Assembly (NCBI GenBank): GCA_020252485.1
Contig: JADCCX010000002.1
Location: 124,001 to 188,000 of the forward strand
DNA: 64,000 nucleotides
Source: Methylocystis sp.
GTDB taxonomy: Bacteria; Pseudomonadota; Alphaproteobacteria; Rhizobiales; Beijerinckiaceae
Direction of reading: 5' to 3'
Program-made: the position numbers and the translations under genes
Notes under the pieces: generated by a model
Databases searched by the model: none
Told to the model about the DNA's origin: nothing
The model's input: the letters and a program-made list of their open reading frames with translations, nothing else
Part shown: piece by piece, positions 44,402 to 52,477 of the stretch
How the letters are laid out: every line of letters starts with the position of its first letter
How positions within the stretch are numbered: position 1 is the stretch's first letter

Positions 44402-45484
44402 ATGGCCCGCATCACCCTTCGTCAGCTTCTTGATCATGCCGCCGAGCATAGCTACGGCGTCCCCGCCTTCAACATCAACAACATGGAGCAGGCGCTGGCT
44501 ATCATGGCGGCGGCGAGTGAGGCGGATGCGCCCGTCATCATCCAGGCCTCGCGCGGCGCCCGCAGCTACGCCAACGACATCATGCTGAAGCACATGATGG
44601 ATGCTGTCACCGAGATCTATCCGCAGATCCCCGTCTGCGTGCATCTCGATCATGGCAACGAGCCGGCCACCTGCATGACGGCGATCCAGGCCGGCTTCAC
44701 CTCGGTGATGATGGATGGCTCGCTGAAAGCCGATGGCAAGACGCCCGGCGACTGGGATTACAATGTCGGCATCACGAAAACAGTGGTCGACATGGCGCAT
44801 CTCGGCGGCATCTCGGTCGAGGGGGAGCTCGGCGTGCTGGGCAGCCTCGAAAGCGGGATGGGCGAAGCGGAGGATGGCCATGGCGCCGAAGGCAAGCTCA
44901 GCCATGACCAGCTCCTCACCAATCCGGATGAGGCGGTCAAGTTCGTGGCCGAAACCCGGGTGGATGCGCTCGCCATCGCCATGGGCACGTCGCACGGCGC
45001 CTACAAATTCTCCCGCAAGCCGGATGGCGCGATCCTCGCCATGCATGTCATCGAGGAAATCCACGCCAAGCTGCCCAACATGCATCTCGTCATGCATGGC
45101 TCCTCCTCGGTGCCGCAGGATTTGCAGGACATCATCAATCAATATGGCGGGAAGATGCCGCAAACCTGGGGCGTGCCGGTGGCGGAAATCCAGCGCGGCA
45201 TCAAGCATGGCGTGCGCAAGATCAATATCGACACCGACAACCGCATGGCGATGACCGGGCAAATCCGCAAGATTCTGGCGGAGCACCCCGGCGAATTCGA
45301 CCCGCGCAAATATCTGAAGCCGGCTATGGATGCCATGCAGAAGCTCTGCAAGCAGCGGCTGCAGGAGTTCAATACGGCAGGACAAGCCAGCAAGATCAAG
45401 CGTGTGCTGACCACGGCCGAGATGGCGAAGCGCTACGCCAAAGGCGAGCTCGACCCCACCTTCGCGGCGAAGCAGGCGGCTTGA
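44402..45484 (+). CDS. fba: Fructose-bisphosphate aldolase, class II (Calvin-cycle subtype)
   Basis: This 360-residue zinc-dependent aldolase interconverts fructose 1,6-bisphosphate with triose phosphates. It begins with [27 protein letters not shown], has [17 protein letters not shown] with the catalytic Asp and a zinc His, [32 protein letters not shown] and [11 protein letters not shown], matching the CbbA-type subtype. No RuBisCO or phosphoribulokinase is in the window, so a Calvin cycle is not implied. GAGGAAG precedes the ATG. Confidence 0.96.
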   Translation: MARITLRQLLDHAAEHSYGVPAFNINNMEQALAIMAAASEADAPVIIQASRGARSYANDIMLKHMMDAVTEIYPQIPVCVHLDHGNEPATCMTAIQAGFTSVMMDGSLKADGKTPGDWDYNVGITKTVVDMAHLGGISVEGELGVLGSLESGMGEAEDGHGAEGKLSHDQLLTNPDEAVKFVAETRVDALAIAMGTSHGAYKFSRKPDGAILAMHVIEEIHAKLPNMHLVMHGSSSVPQDLQDIINQYGGKMPQTWGVPVAEIQRGIKHGVRKINIDTDNRMAMTGQIRKILAEHPGEFDPRKYLKPAMDAMQKLCKQRLQEFNTAGQASKIKRVLTTAEMAKRYAKGELDPTFAAKQAA

Positions 45485-45528
45485 AAGGCAATCTGATATT
45501 GCCTTAACCCGCTGGCGAGGAAATCGAC

Positions 45529-46305
45529 ATGGACATGCAGATCGAGGGATTGCGGGTGCTGGTGACGGCCGGCGCCGGCGGCATCGGGCTGGAGGTGGCG
45601 CGCGCCTTCACGCGCGAGGGGGCCAAAGTCTATGTCTGCGATGTCGACGAGGCGGCGCTTGCGGCGCTTAAGGTCAGCGATCCGAAGGTGAAGGGCGTCA
45701 CCTGCGATGTGGCGGAAAGGGCGGCGGTCGCCCGCATGTTCGAGGATGCCGTCAGCTATCTCGGCGGCCTCGATGTGCTGGTGAACAACGCCGGGATTGC
45801 CGGCCCCACGGCGCGCGTGGAAGATGTTTCGTTTGAGGATTGGGACCGCTGCATCGAAATCTGCCTCACCAGCCAGTTCACCTGCGCCCGCCTCGCCGTG
45901 AAGCATCTCAAGGAAAGCCCGAACGCCTCGATCATCAACCTCTCCTCGGCGGCGGGCAAGCATGGCTTTGCGCTCCGCTCGCCCTATGCGGCGGCGAAAT
46001 GGGGCGTCATCGGCTTCACCAAATCGCTGGCGATCGAGCTTGGGCCTTTCGGCATCCGCGTCAACGCCATCCTGCCCGGCCTTGTGAAGGGGGACCGAAT
46101 TCGCCGCGTGCTGGAGGCGAAAACCCAGCAATATGGCGAATCCTTCGCGGCGGTCGAACAGCGCGCTTTCGCCGCGACATCGATCAAGGAATATATCCTG
46201 CCGCAGGAACTCGCCGACCAGATGGTCTTCATCGCTTCGCCGCGCGGGCGCACGATTTCCGGTCAGGCGATCTCTATCGATGGCGACACCAAGATGCTGA
46301 TGTAG
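45529..46305 (+). CDS. SDR family oxidoreductase
   Basis: This 258-residue classical short-chain dehydrogenase has TAGAGGIGLEVARAF for cofactor binding, an Asp at the end of the second strand (VCDVD) that favours NAD, NNAG, a catalytic serine in INLSSAAGKHG and the YAAAK motif at about residue 155. The C-terminus is standard. The substrate is unknown. It lies 44 bp after fba in the same direction, so it may be transcribed with it, although such a link is not a usual part of the gap-pgk-fba block. Confidence 0.87.
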   Translation: MDMQIEGLRVLVTAGAGGIGLEVARAFTREGAKVYVCDVDEAALAALKVSDPKVKGVTCDVAERAAVARMFEDAVSYLGGLDVLVNNAGIAGPTARVEDVSFEDWDRCIEICLTSQFTCARLAVKHLKESPNASIINLSSAAGKHGFALRSPYAAAKWGVIGFTKSLAIELGPFGIRVNAILPGLVKGDRIRRVLEAKTQQYGESFAAVEQRAFAATSIKEYILPQELADQMVFIASPRGRTISGQAISIDGDTKMLM

Positions 46306-46377
46306 AGCAAGGCTTGAGGCGTCTGATCGGGCAGGCCGGGGTTGCGCAAACAGCCCGCCTCTGTTTGAGAAATGTTC

Positions 46378-47001
46378 ATGCCGAACGCCAGTCTTTGCCT
46401 CATCACGCCGCGCGTTGCCGATCCCGCCGCCTTCCGGCCGCTGCTGGAGGCGGCTCTGGGAGCCGCCCGCGTCGATTCCGTCCATCTCCGGCTGGCAGTA
46501 TCCGACGAGCACGATGCCAGGCGCATCATCCAGGCGCTTGGCCCTGTGGTGCAGGATCGCGGCGCGGCGCTCATCATCGATCCGCCGGCGGATTGGCGCG
46601 AGGTGGCGCGCTGGGGCGCCGACGGTGTCCATGTCGGCGATCCCGATCAGCTGAAGGATGCGCTGCAGGCCCTGAAGCCGGACCGCATCGTGGGGGCCGG
46701 CGGTCTGCGCTCGAAGGATGCGGCGATGGGGGCTGGCGAGGCTGGCGTTGATTATGTGATGTTCGGCGAACCCCGCGCCGACGGTACGGTTCCGCCCGCC
46801 GGACAGGTGACCGACCGCTGCCAATGGTGGGCGGAGGTCTTCACCACGCCCTGCATCGGCTATGCCGCCGGGCCGGACATGGTGAAGCCGCTGGCGGCGA
46901 CGGGAGCGGAATTCGTGGCGCTCGGCGAATGGCTCTTCAGCGGCTCGCCGGCCGAGGTTGCGGAGCGGATGCGCGCGGCGGCGGAGGCTGTCATAGCCTG
47001 A
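46378..47001 (+). CDS. Thiamine phosphate synthase-like (ThiE/TenI) protein
   Basis: This 207-residue TIM-barrel protein resembles ThiE/TenI. It has CLITPRVADPAAF near the N-terminus, GADGVHVGDPDQL, a phosphate-loop segment GAGGLRSKDAAM, AGVDYVMFGEPRADG, and GAEFVALGEWLF. ThiE proper joins HMP-PP and THZ-P, but several ThiE motifs (such as the KxxR pair and CGxS) are altered here. It may be a paralogue. Members next to fba are common in Rhizobiales. ATG 46378 fits GAGAA upstream; 46372 is an alternative. Its 3' end overlaps the convergent GH19 gene. Confidence 0.75.
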   Translation: MPNASLCLITPRVADPAAFRPLLEAALGAARVDSVHLRLAVSDEHDARRIIQALGPVVQDRGAALIIDPPADWREVARWGADGVHVGDPDQLKDALQALKPDRIVGAGGLRSKDAAMGAGEAGVDYVMFGEPRADGTVPPAGQVTDRCQWWAEVFTTPCIGYAAGPDMVKPLAATGAEFVALGEWLFSGSPAEVAERMRAAAEAVIA

Positions 47002-47612
47002 CCGGCTGGTGTTTTCGCCTGCAAGGCGGCGTCGAATTTCTGCGCATAGCCGGCGATGACGCTGGCGCGATCCAGTCCATTGACGATCCGCCGCGCCTGC
47101 TCCCATTGCGCCCCCTCTGCGGTGAAACAGTCACTGAGCTTTCGCCCCGTGAACCAGCCCTCCTGCATGCCGCGCACCAGAATGAGCGCCGCAATGGCCG
47201 GTTCGAGCGCCTTGTCCGGCGATTCAACGAGATCGATGCCCAGAAGATCGCCGATGCGCCGGTAATTGCTCCGCCACGTCAGCTGCACAAAGCCCCGGCC
47301 GGCATAGCGGATGCCGTCGCCGGGCCGCGTGTTGCCATTGGCCCGCGCGCGCTTCGGGTTTGCGCCAAGCACATCGTAGTTCCGCGTGAGATAGGCCTTG
47401 CCGCCCCTCTCGCGGATCGGCTGCATCGTTCGGCCGGTCTCGTGATAGGCGGTCGCCAGCACATAGGCGAGCGCCTGCCGCGCGCCCGCGCCCGCCAGAA
47501 CCTCCTGCCCCCTGTCGAGGATGAGCGCGAGGCCCTGCCGCTGGCCGTCTGACAGGGCGCCGTCGAACAGCGTTCGGCGGGCGTGTTCGAAGAAAGCGGA
47601 GTGATCGATCAT
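46860..47612 (-). CDS. Glycoside hydrolase family 19-like lysozyme/chitinase
   Basis: This protein of about 250 residues has a GH19 domain in its first 195 residues. ALAYVLATAYHETGRTMQP contains the catalytic Glu, RYAGRGFVQLTWRSNYRRIGDLLG is the substrate cleft, and WFTGRKLSDCF is typical of phage-like endolysin members. It lacks a signal peptide. The last 45 or so residues (Ser/Ala-rich, SAAARIRSATSAGEPL) are antisense to the thiE-like gene and show no similarity to the family, so the native stop seems to be lost. AGAGGTG precedes ATG 47612. No other phage genes are nearby. Confidence 0.8.
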   Translation of the reverse strand: MIDHSAFFEHARRTLFDGALSDGQRQGLALILDRGQEVLAGAGARQALAYVLATAYHETGRTMQPIRERGGKAYLTRNYDVLGANPKRARANGNTRPGDGIRYAGRGFVQLTWRSNYRRIGDLLGIDLVESPDKALEPAIAALILVRGMQEGWFTGRKLSDCFTAEGAQWEQARRIVNGLDRASVIAGYAQKFDAALQAKTPAGQAMTASAAARIRSATSAGEPLKSHSPSATNSAPVAASGFTMSGPAA

Positions 47613-47815
47613 GGCGGACACCTCTTGACAGACGAAGGAGCCGCGGCAGTGTACTAGGAATTAAGTCTTAGTTATGACCTGAGGCCTATGGCTTTCCTGT
47701 CTGGCGCCAGCCGTAAGCAGGGCGACCTGTTCTTGACCAAAGCGGTCATCCAGCGCAGGAGATGCCGGCGCGCCCCGCCGCGTCCCGCTGTTTCTCCGCC
47801 CGAAGAGCCTCGAAG

Positions 47816-48613
47816 ATGATCCGCACCCCGCTGATGAATGTCATGACTGCCGCCGCCATGAAGGCCGCGCGGGGGCTGAAGCGCGATTTCGGCGAGGTCG
47901 CCATGCTGCAGGTTTCACGCAAGGGTCCGGCCGACTTCGTCTCCGCGGCCGACAAGAAGTCCGAGAAGGTGCTGTTCGAGGAGCTGTCGAAGGCGCGGCC
48001 CGGCTACAGCTTCAAAATGGAGGAATCAGGTGTCGTCGAAGGCCGGGACAAGACGCATGTCTGGCATATCGATCCGCTTGATGGCACCACCAATTTCCTG
48101 CATGGAATCCCGCATTTCGCGATCTCGATTGGGCTGGAGCGGGATGGCCAGCTGGTCGCCGGATTGGTCTATAACCCTGTCACGGATGAAATGTATGTCG
48201 CCGAGAAGGGCCAGGGCGCCTATCTCAACAACCAGCGTCTGCGGGTGGCGCAACGCACCGTGTTGAACGAGGCGGTGGCCGTCTGCGGCATGCCCAACAT
48301 CGGACGCGGCGATCATAAGCAGTTTCTGAGCGAGGCGGCCCAGGTTATGGCTCAGGCTGCGGGCATGCGGCGCTTCGGCGCCGCCGCGCTCGACCTCGCT
48401 TACATCGCCGCCGGCCGCTTCGACATCTACTGGGAGCGCCAGCTCAGCACCTGGGACATGGCGGCGGGCGCCGTGCTCGTGCGCGAGGCCGGCGGCTACG
48501 TGTCCGATATCACCGGCCATGCCGGCTTCATGGAGTCGGGCAATGTTGCCGCTGGCAACGAGACGTTGCAAAAGGAGCTGATCGCGCTGATCAGGAAGGC
48601 GCAGGCCGCCTGA
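47816..48613 (+). CDS. Inositol monophosphatase family protein
   Basis: This 265-residue magnesium-dependent phosphatase has the signatures FKMEESGVVEG (metal Glu), IDPLDGTTNFLHG with D86 and D89, and QLSTWDMAAGAVLVREAGG with the third metal Asp. It resembles SuhB-type enzymes that hydrolyse inositol 1-phosphate or related sugars. Other substrates such as fructose bisphosphate or histidinol phosphate cannot be ruled out. The start ATG 47816 agrees with family length; an upstream frame to 47762 adds an Arg-rich tail. It is divergent from the GH19 gene. Confidence 0.93.
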   Translation: MIRTPLMNVMTAAAMKAARGLKRDFGEVAMLQVSRKGPADFVSAADKKSEKVLFEELSKARPGYSFKMEESGVVEGRDKTHVWHIDPLDGTTNFLHGIPHFAISIGLERDGQLVAGLVYNPVTDEMYVAEKGQGAYLNNQRLRVAQRTVLNEAVAVCGMPNIGRGDHKQFLSEAAQVMAQAAGMRRFGAAALDLAYIAAGRFDIYWERQLSTWDMAAGAVLVREAGGYVSDITGHAGFMESGNVAAGNETLQKELIALIRKAQAA

Positions 48614-48715
48614 TGCGAGAAGGGGCTGGACGCCGGGTCGAACTCTTGATCAACTCTCTCCGGAACGGTCCAGTTCGATAAGGGCCGGTCCACACGCATT
48701 CCGGGAGAGGTACCA

Positions 48716-49918
48716 ATGCTGAAGATGATCCTGATGGCTGGCGTCGCCGCAATTCTTTCCCTCTCGGGCGCTGAAGCGCAAACCACGCCGCCGCAAGCGC
48801 CGCCCCCGCTCATCGTCGAGAAGAAGACCTTCGAGATGCCGAGCCTGACGACGCTCGGCGGCCAGACGATCAGGCAAGTGAAGGTCGGCTGGCAATCGGC
48901 GGGCGCACTGAACGCCGATCGCTCCAACGCCATTCTGATCACGCATTTCTTCTCCGGCAACAGCCATGCCTTCGGCAAGTACAAGGCTGAGGATGCGGCC
49001 GCCGGCTATTGGGACGCGATCATCGGTCCTGGCAAGGCCATCGACACCAACAAGTATTTCGTCATCGCGTCGGACACGCTCGTAAACCTCAACACCGGCA
49101 TCCCGAGCGTGGTGACCACCGGTCCGGCAAGCATCAATCCCGACACCGGGAAACCCTACGGCATGGATTTCCCGGTCGTCGGCATCGGCGATTTCGTCAA
49201 TGTCCAGAAGGCCTTGGGTGAAAGCCTCGGCATCCGCAAATGGCATGCGGTGATGGGCGCCTCCATGGGCGGACTGCAGGCCTATGATTGGGCGGCGCGC
49301 TATCCCGAGATGGTGGACCGCATCATTGCCGTGATCGCCCCGGCGGAAGCGCCCGCGTGGCTGATCGCCTGGCTCGATGTCTGGGCTTCGCCGATCCGGC
49401 TCGATCCGAAATGGAATGGCGGCGACTATTATGGCAAGGAGCCGCCGAATGCGGGCCTGGCTGAGGCGCTCAAGATCGTCAGCCTGCAATCCAACCATTG
49501 GGAATGGGCGGACAAGGTGACGGGCCGCGCCTTCGCCGAAGGCGGCAAGGATCCCGCCGCGGCGATGGGGAACCGCTTCCGCATCGAGACGCTTCTCGCC
49601 AGCGGCGGCGCGGCGCGGGCGAAGGTCTCGGATGCCAACCACTTCCTCTATCTCGTGAAGGCCAACCAGACCTATGCGCCGGGCGGCGCACAAACGGCCG
49701 AGGAAGCCGCCAAAAAGATCAAGGCGAAGACGCTGCTCCTCTATTCGCCGACGGATCAGGTGTTTCCGGCCGCCTGGGTGAAGGCGACGGAAGCCGCGCT
49801 CAAGGCCAACGGCGTCAGCGTCGAATCGGCGGAGATCGCCGGCCCCAACGGCCATCTGAACGGCGTCATCGGCCTCGGGCCCCATGGCCCCCGCATCACG
49901 GAGTTCCTGGCGCGTTGA
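48716..49918 (+). CDS. Secreted alpha/beta hydrolase of the homoserine O-acetyltransferase (MetX) family
   Basis: This 400-residue protein has the MetX-type alpha/beta hydrolase fold. The nucleophile lies in VMGASMGGLQAYDWAARYPEMV, the acid in LLYSPTDQVFPAAW, and the His in GPNGHLNGVIGLGPHG. Unlike biosynthetic MetX, it starts with a clear signal peptide (ILMAGVAAILSLSGAEA), so it should act outside the cytoplasm and is unlikely to make methionine. An esterase or acyltransferase role in the periplasm is possible. GGGAGAGG precedes the ATG. It stands alone between the inositol phosphatase and MotA-like genes. Confidence 0.8.
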   Translation: MLKMILMAGVAAILSLSGAEAQTTPPQAPPPLIVEKKTFEMPSLTTLGGQTIRQVKVGWQSAGALNADRSNAILITHFFSGNSHAFGKYKAEDAAAGYWDAIIGPGKAIDTNKYFVIASDTLVNLNTGIPSVVTTGPASINPDTGKPYGMDFPVVGIGDFVNVQKALGESLGIRKWHAVMGASMGGLQAYDWAARYPEMVDRIIAVIAPAEAPAWLIAWLDVWASPIRLDPKWNGGDYYGKEPPNAGLAEALKIVSLQSNHWEWADKVTGRAFAEGGKDPAAAMGNRFRIETLLASGGAARAKVSDANHFLYLVKANQTYAPGGAQTAEEAAKKIKAKTLLLYSPTDQVFPAAWVKATEAALKANGVSVESAEIAGPNGHLNGVIGLGPHGPRITEFLAR

Positions 49919-50034
49919 GGGCATTCCCGGCGGGACTGCCATGTTTCTGTCAAGGATTGCGGCGCATTTGCCTTGATCGGCTCGTACGCCTATCCTTGGG
50001 CTGGAAACGTGGAATGAAACAGGAAACCGGCTGA

Positions 50035-51006
50035 ATGTCTGACACCACCGAGCTTGGCTATGATCCCCTGCGGCTCACGACGCCGCGCCGGTATCTGGTC
50101 CGGATGGTGGTGTTCCTGCTGCTGGCCGGCTTCCTGCTGATGATCCTCGCCAAGGATCTGCAGACGGCCTTCATGGCCAATCCGGGCCTCAACGGGTTGA
50201 TCATCGGCTGCCTTGCGGTGGGCATCCTCCTGTCGCTCTGGCAGGTCATCCGGCTTTTCAGGGAAGTGCGCTGGATCAATGAATTGCGCGGGGCGCGGCC
50301 CGATCTCGCGTTGCAGGCCACGCCCTCGCTGCTCGCCCCCATCGCCACGCTGCTGGGCGACAAGGCGGGACGGACGGCGATCTCCACCAGCACCTTGCGC
50401 TCGGTCCTCGATTCCGTCGGCATGCGGCTTGACGAGATGCGGGATGTTTCCCGCTACCTCACGGGCCTTCTCGTCTTCCTCGGGCTGCTCGGCACCTTCT
50501 GGGGTCTGCTGGAGACGGTCGGTTCGGTCGGCAAGGTGATCGGCGCGATGCAGACGGGCAAGGACGCCGCCGTCCTGTTCGATGAACTCAAGGCCGGGCT
50601 CCAGGCGCCGCTCGTCGGCATGGGCATTTCCTTCTCCTCGTCGCTGTTTGGGCTTGCAGGGTCGCTTGTGCTGGGTTTCCTCGATCTCCAGGCCGGACAG
50701 GCGCAGACCAGGTTCTACACCGAGCTCGAGGATTGGCTCTCGACCACGGCCACCGATGCTGCTCCGGTCGAGATGGGAGACCTCTCCGGTGCGCTGGACA
50801 AGCTCAACCGGCTCATCGCCAGCCAGACCGGCAGCGCCGTCACCAACAATTCGCTCGCCAGCCTCGCTGAAGGCATCCAGCAGCTGGTGCAGCATATGCG
50901 GCTCGAGCAGCAGCAGATCCGCGACTGGGTGGAGGCGCAATCGGAGAGCCATGAGGACGTCAAGAAGCTGCTCACCAATCTCATGGCCGAACGGGAACGG
51001 AACTGA
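50035..51006 (+). CDS. MotA/TolQ/ExbB-like proton channel protein
   Basis: This 323-residue membrane protein has helices at about residues 25-42, 52-70, 145-165 and 195-215. LTGLLVFLGLLGTFWGLLETV and GMGISFSSSLFGLAGSLVLGF correspond to the conserved pore helices of the MotA/TolQ family. The C-terminal 90 residues are soluble and coiled-coil-like. It pairs with the MotB-like gene, overlapping by one base (TGATG). The two probably form a proton-driven stator-like complex in the envelope that is not flagellar, since no flagellar genes are nearby. The function is not established. Confidence 0.82.
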   Translation: MSDTTELGYDPLRLTTPRRYLVRMVVFLLLAGFLLMILAKDLQTAFMANPGLNGLIIGCLAVGILLSLWQVIRLFREVRWINELRGARPDLALQATPSLLAPIATLLGDKAGRTAISTSTLRSVLDSVGMRLDEMRDVSRYLTGLLVFLGLLGTFWGLLETVGSVGKVIGAMQTGKDAAVLFDELKAGLQAPLVGMGISFSSSLFGLAGSLVLGFLDLQAGQAQTRFYTELEDWLSTTATDAAPVEMGDLSGALDKLNRLIASQTGSAVTNNSLASLAEGIQQLVQHMRLEQQQIRDWVEAQSESHEDVKKLLTNLMAERERN

Positions 51007-52022
51007 TGGCGATCGCGCGCTACCGCCGCCGTCATCAGTCGGTCGATTACTGGCCGGCTTTCGTCGATGCGCTGTCGACGCTGGTGCTGATCTTCGTCTT
51101 CCTGCTGGCGGTTTTCATGCTGGCGCAGTTCTTCCTGTCGCGGGAGGTGACCGGCCGCGACGACGCGCTGGTGCGGCTGAACCGGCAGATCGCTGAACTC
51201 ACCGATCTTCTGGCGCTGGAGAAGACGACGGGCCGGGGCCGCGAGGAGGCCATCGCAGCGCTCACGACGACGCTTGGCAATGCCGAAAGCGAGGCCGCAC
51301 GGCTGCGGGCGGAAGCTGGAGCCCTTGGCGGCGCAGCGGCCGGCGCCGCCAGCGCGCAGAGGGCTCTGGACAATGAGCGGGCGCTCTCTGCCCGCGCGGC
51401 CGCGCAGGTGGAAATCCTCAACCAGCAGATCGCGGCGCTGCGCCGCCAGCTCGCCGCTCTTGAAGAAACGCTTGGCGTCTCCGAACAGAAGGACAAGGAA
51501 GCCCAGGCGCGCATCGCCGATCTCGGCCTGCGGCTGAATGTGGCGCTGGCCCAGCGCGTACAGGAACTCACGCGCTACCGATCGGATTTCTTCGGCCGTC
51601 TGCGCGATGTCCTGGCCAGCCGGCAGGAGTTCCGGATCGTCGGCGACCGCTTCGTCATCCAGTCCGAAATCCTCTTCGATGCCGGGCAGGCGTCGCTCAA
51701 TCCGGCCGGCTTGCCGGAGCTCGACAAGCTCGCCGCAGCGCTGCTCGATGTCGCGCGGGAGATCCCGCCCGATATAGCCTGGGTGCTGCGGGTGGATGGG
51801 CATACCGATGCAAGGCCCATACGCTCCGCCCAATTCCCGTCGAACTGGGAATTGTCGGTGGCGCGCTCGATCGCCGTCGTCCGTTACCTGATCACGCGCG
51901 GCATCCCCGAGAACCGGCTCTTGGCCGCCGGTTTTGGCGAGTTCCAGCCGCTGGAGGTGGGCGACAGCGATGAAATCCTGCGCCGCAACCGCCGCATCGA
52001 GCTCAAGCTCACCGAACGCTGA
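51006..52022 (+). CDS. MotB-like peptidoglycan-binding protein (OmpA C-terminal domain)
   Basis: This 338-residue protein has one N-terminal membrane helix preceded by an Asp (WPAFVDALSTLVLIFVFLLAVFML), where MotB has its proton-accepting aspartate. A long coiled coil spans roughly residues 50-185. The C-terminal OmpA-like domain binds peptidoglycan: VLRVDGHTDARPI and NWELSVARSIAVVRYLI. The long coil is unlike flagellar MotB and resembles envelope or ZorB-like stators. It is translationally coupled to the MotA-like gene. Confidence 0.85.
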   Translation: MAIARYRRRHQSVDYWPAFVDALSTLVLIFVFLLAVFMLAQFFLSREVTGRDDALVRLNRQIAELTDLLALEKTTGRGREEAIAALTTTLGNAESEAARLRAEAGALGGAAAGAASAQRALDNERALSARAAAQVEILNQQIAALRRQLAALEETLGVSEQKDKEAQARIADLGLRLNVALAQRVQELTRYRSDFFGRLRDVLASRQEFRIVGDRFVIQSEILFDAGQASLNPAGLPELDKLAAALLDVAREIPPDIAWVLRVDGHTDARPIRSAQFPSNWELSVARSIAVVRYLITRGIPENRLLAAGFGEFQPLEVGDSDEILRRNRRIELKLTER

Positions 52023-52024
52023 CC

Positions 52025-52477
52025 GTGCGCCTTACCTTTCAGGATTATGCTGGCGCGGATGAGGCGGCGCTCATCGATCTCTGGGCCGAGAGCTGGTCGG
52101 AGGTCTATGCCGATATCGATTTCAATGCGCGAAGGCCCTGGTTCGCCGGGCATCTGGCGGCATGGCAGAAAGGCGGCGACGCGATTCGGCTGGCGATGGA
52201 TGACATGGGCCGCGTCCTGGCCGGCTTCATTCTCATCAGCCCTCGCTCAGGCTTGCTGGACCAGATCTGCGTGGCGCGGACCCTGAAGGGCAGCGGCGTG
52301 GCCGAGGCCCTGTTGACGGAGGCGCGGCGGCTGTCGCCCACGCGCATTATCCTCGACGTCAACCTGATGAATGCCCGCGCCATCCGCTTCTACGAAAAGC
52401 AGGGTTTCCTGCGGACGGGGGAAGGCATCAACCCGCGCTCCGGCTTGCCGATTTACCACTATCGTTGGCAGCCCTGA
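52025..52477 (+). CDS. GNAT family N-acetyltransferase
   Basis: This 150-residue acetyltransferase starts at GTG 52025, 2 bp after the MotB-like stop. The GNAT core includes VLAGFILISPRSGLLDQICVA, KGSGVAEALLTEARR as the acetyl-CoA loop, and LDVNLMNARAIRFYEKQGFLRTG, typical of the RimI-like group. The acceptor is unknown. Its last 50 bp overlap the end of the convergent ABC transporter gene. It is probably co-transcribed with the MotA/MotB-like genes. Confidence 0.88.
   Translation: MRLTFQDYAGADEAALIDLWAESWSEVYADIDFNARRPWFAGHLAAWQKGGDAIRLAMDDMGRVLAGFILISPRSGLLDQICVARTLKGSGVAEALLTEARRLSPTRIILDVNLMNARAIRFYEKQGFLRTGEGINPRSGLPIYHYRWQP

Noticed and set aside
37916-45484. Calvin cycle (cbb) operon
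   Set aside because: gap, pgk and a CbbA-like aldolase are present, but no RuBisCO, phosphoribulokinase or CbbR, and the order is also that of glycolytic genes in Rhizobiales.
46860-47612. Prophage remnant
   Set aside because: The GH19 lysozyme-like gene is the only phage-like gene; nothing else around it looks viral.
50035-52022. Zorya-type antiphage system
   Set aside because: The MotA/MotB-like pair recalls ZorA/ZorB, but no ZorC, ZorD or ZorE genes follow; the next genes are an acetyltransferase and an ABC exporter.
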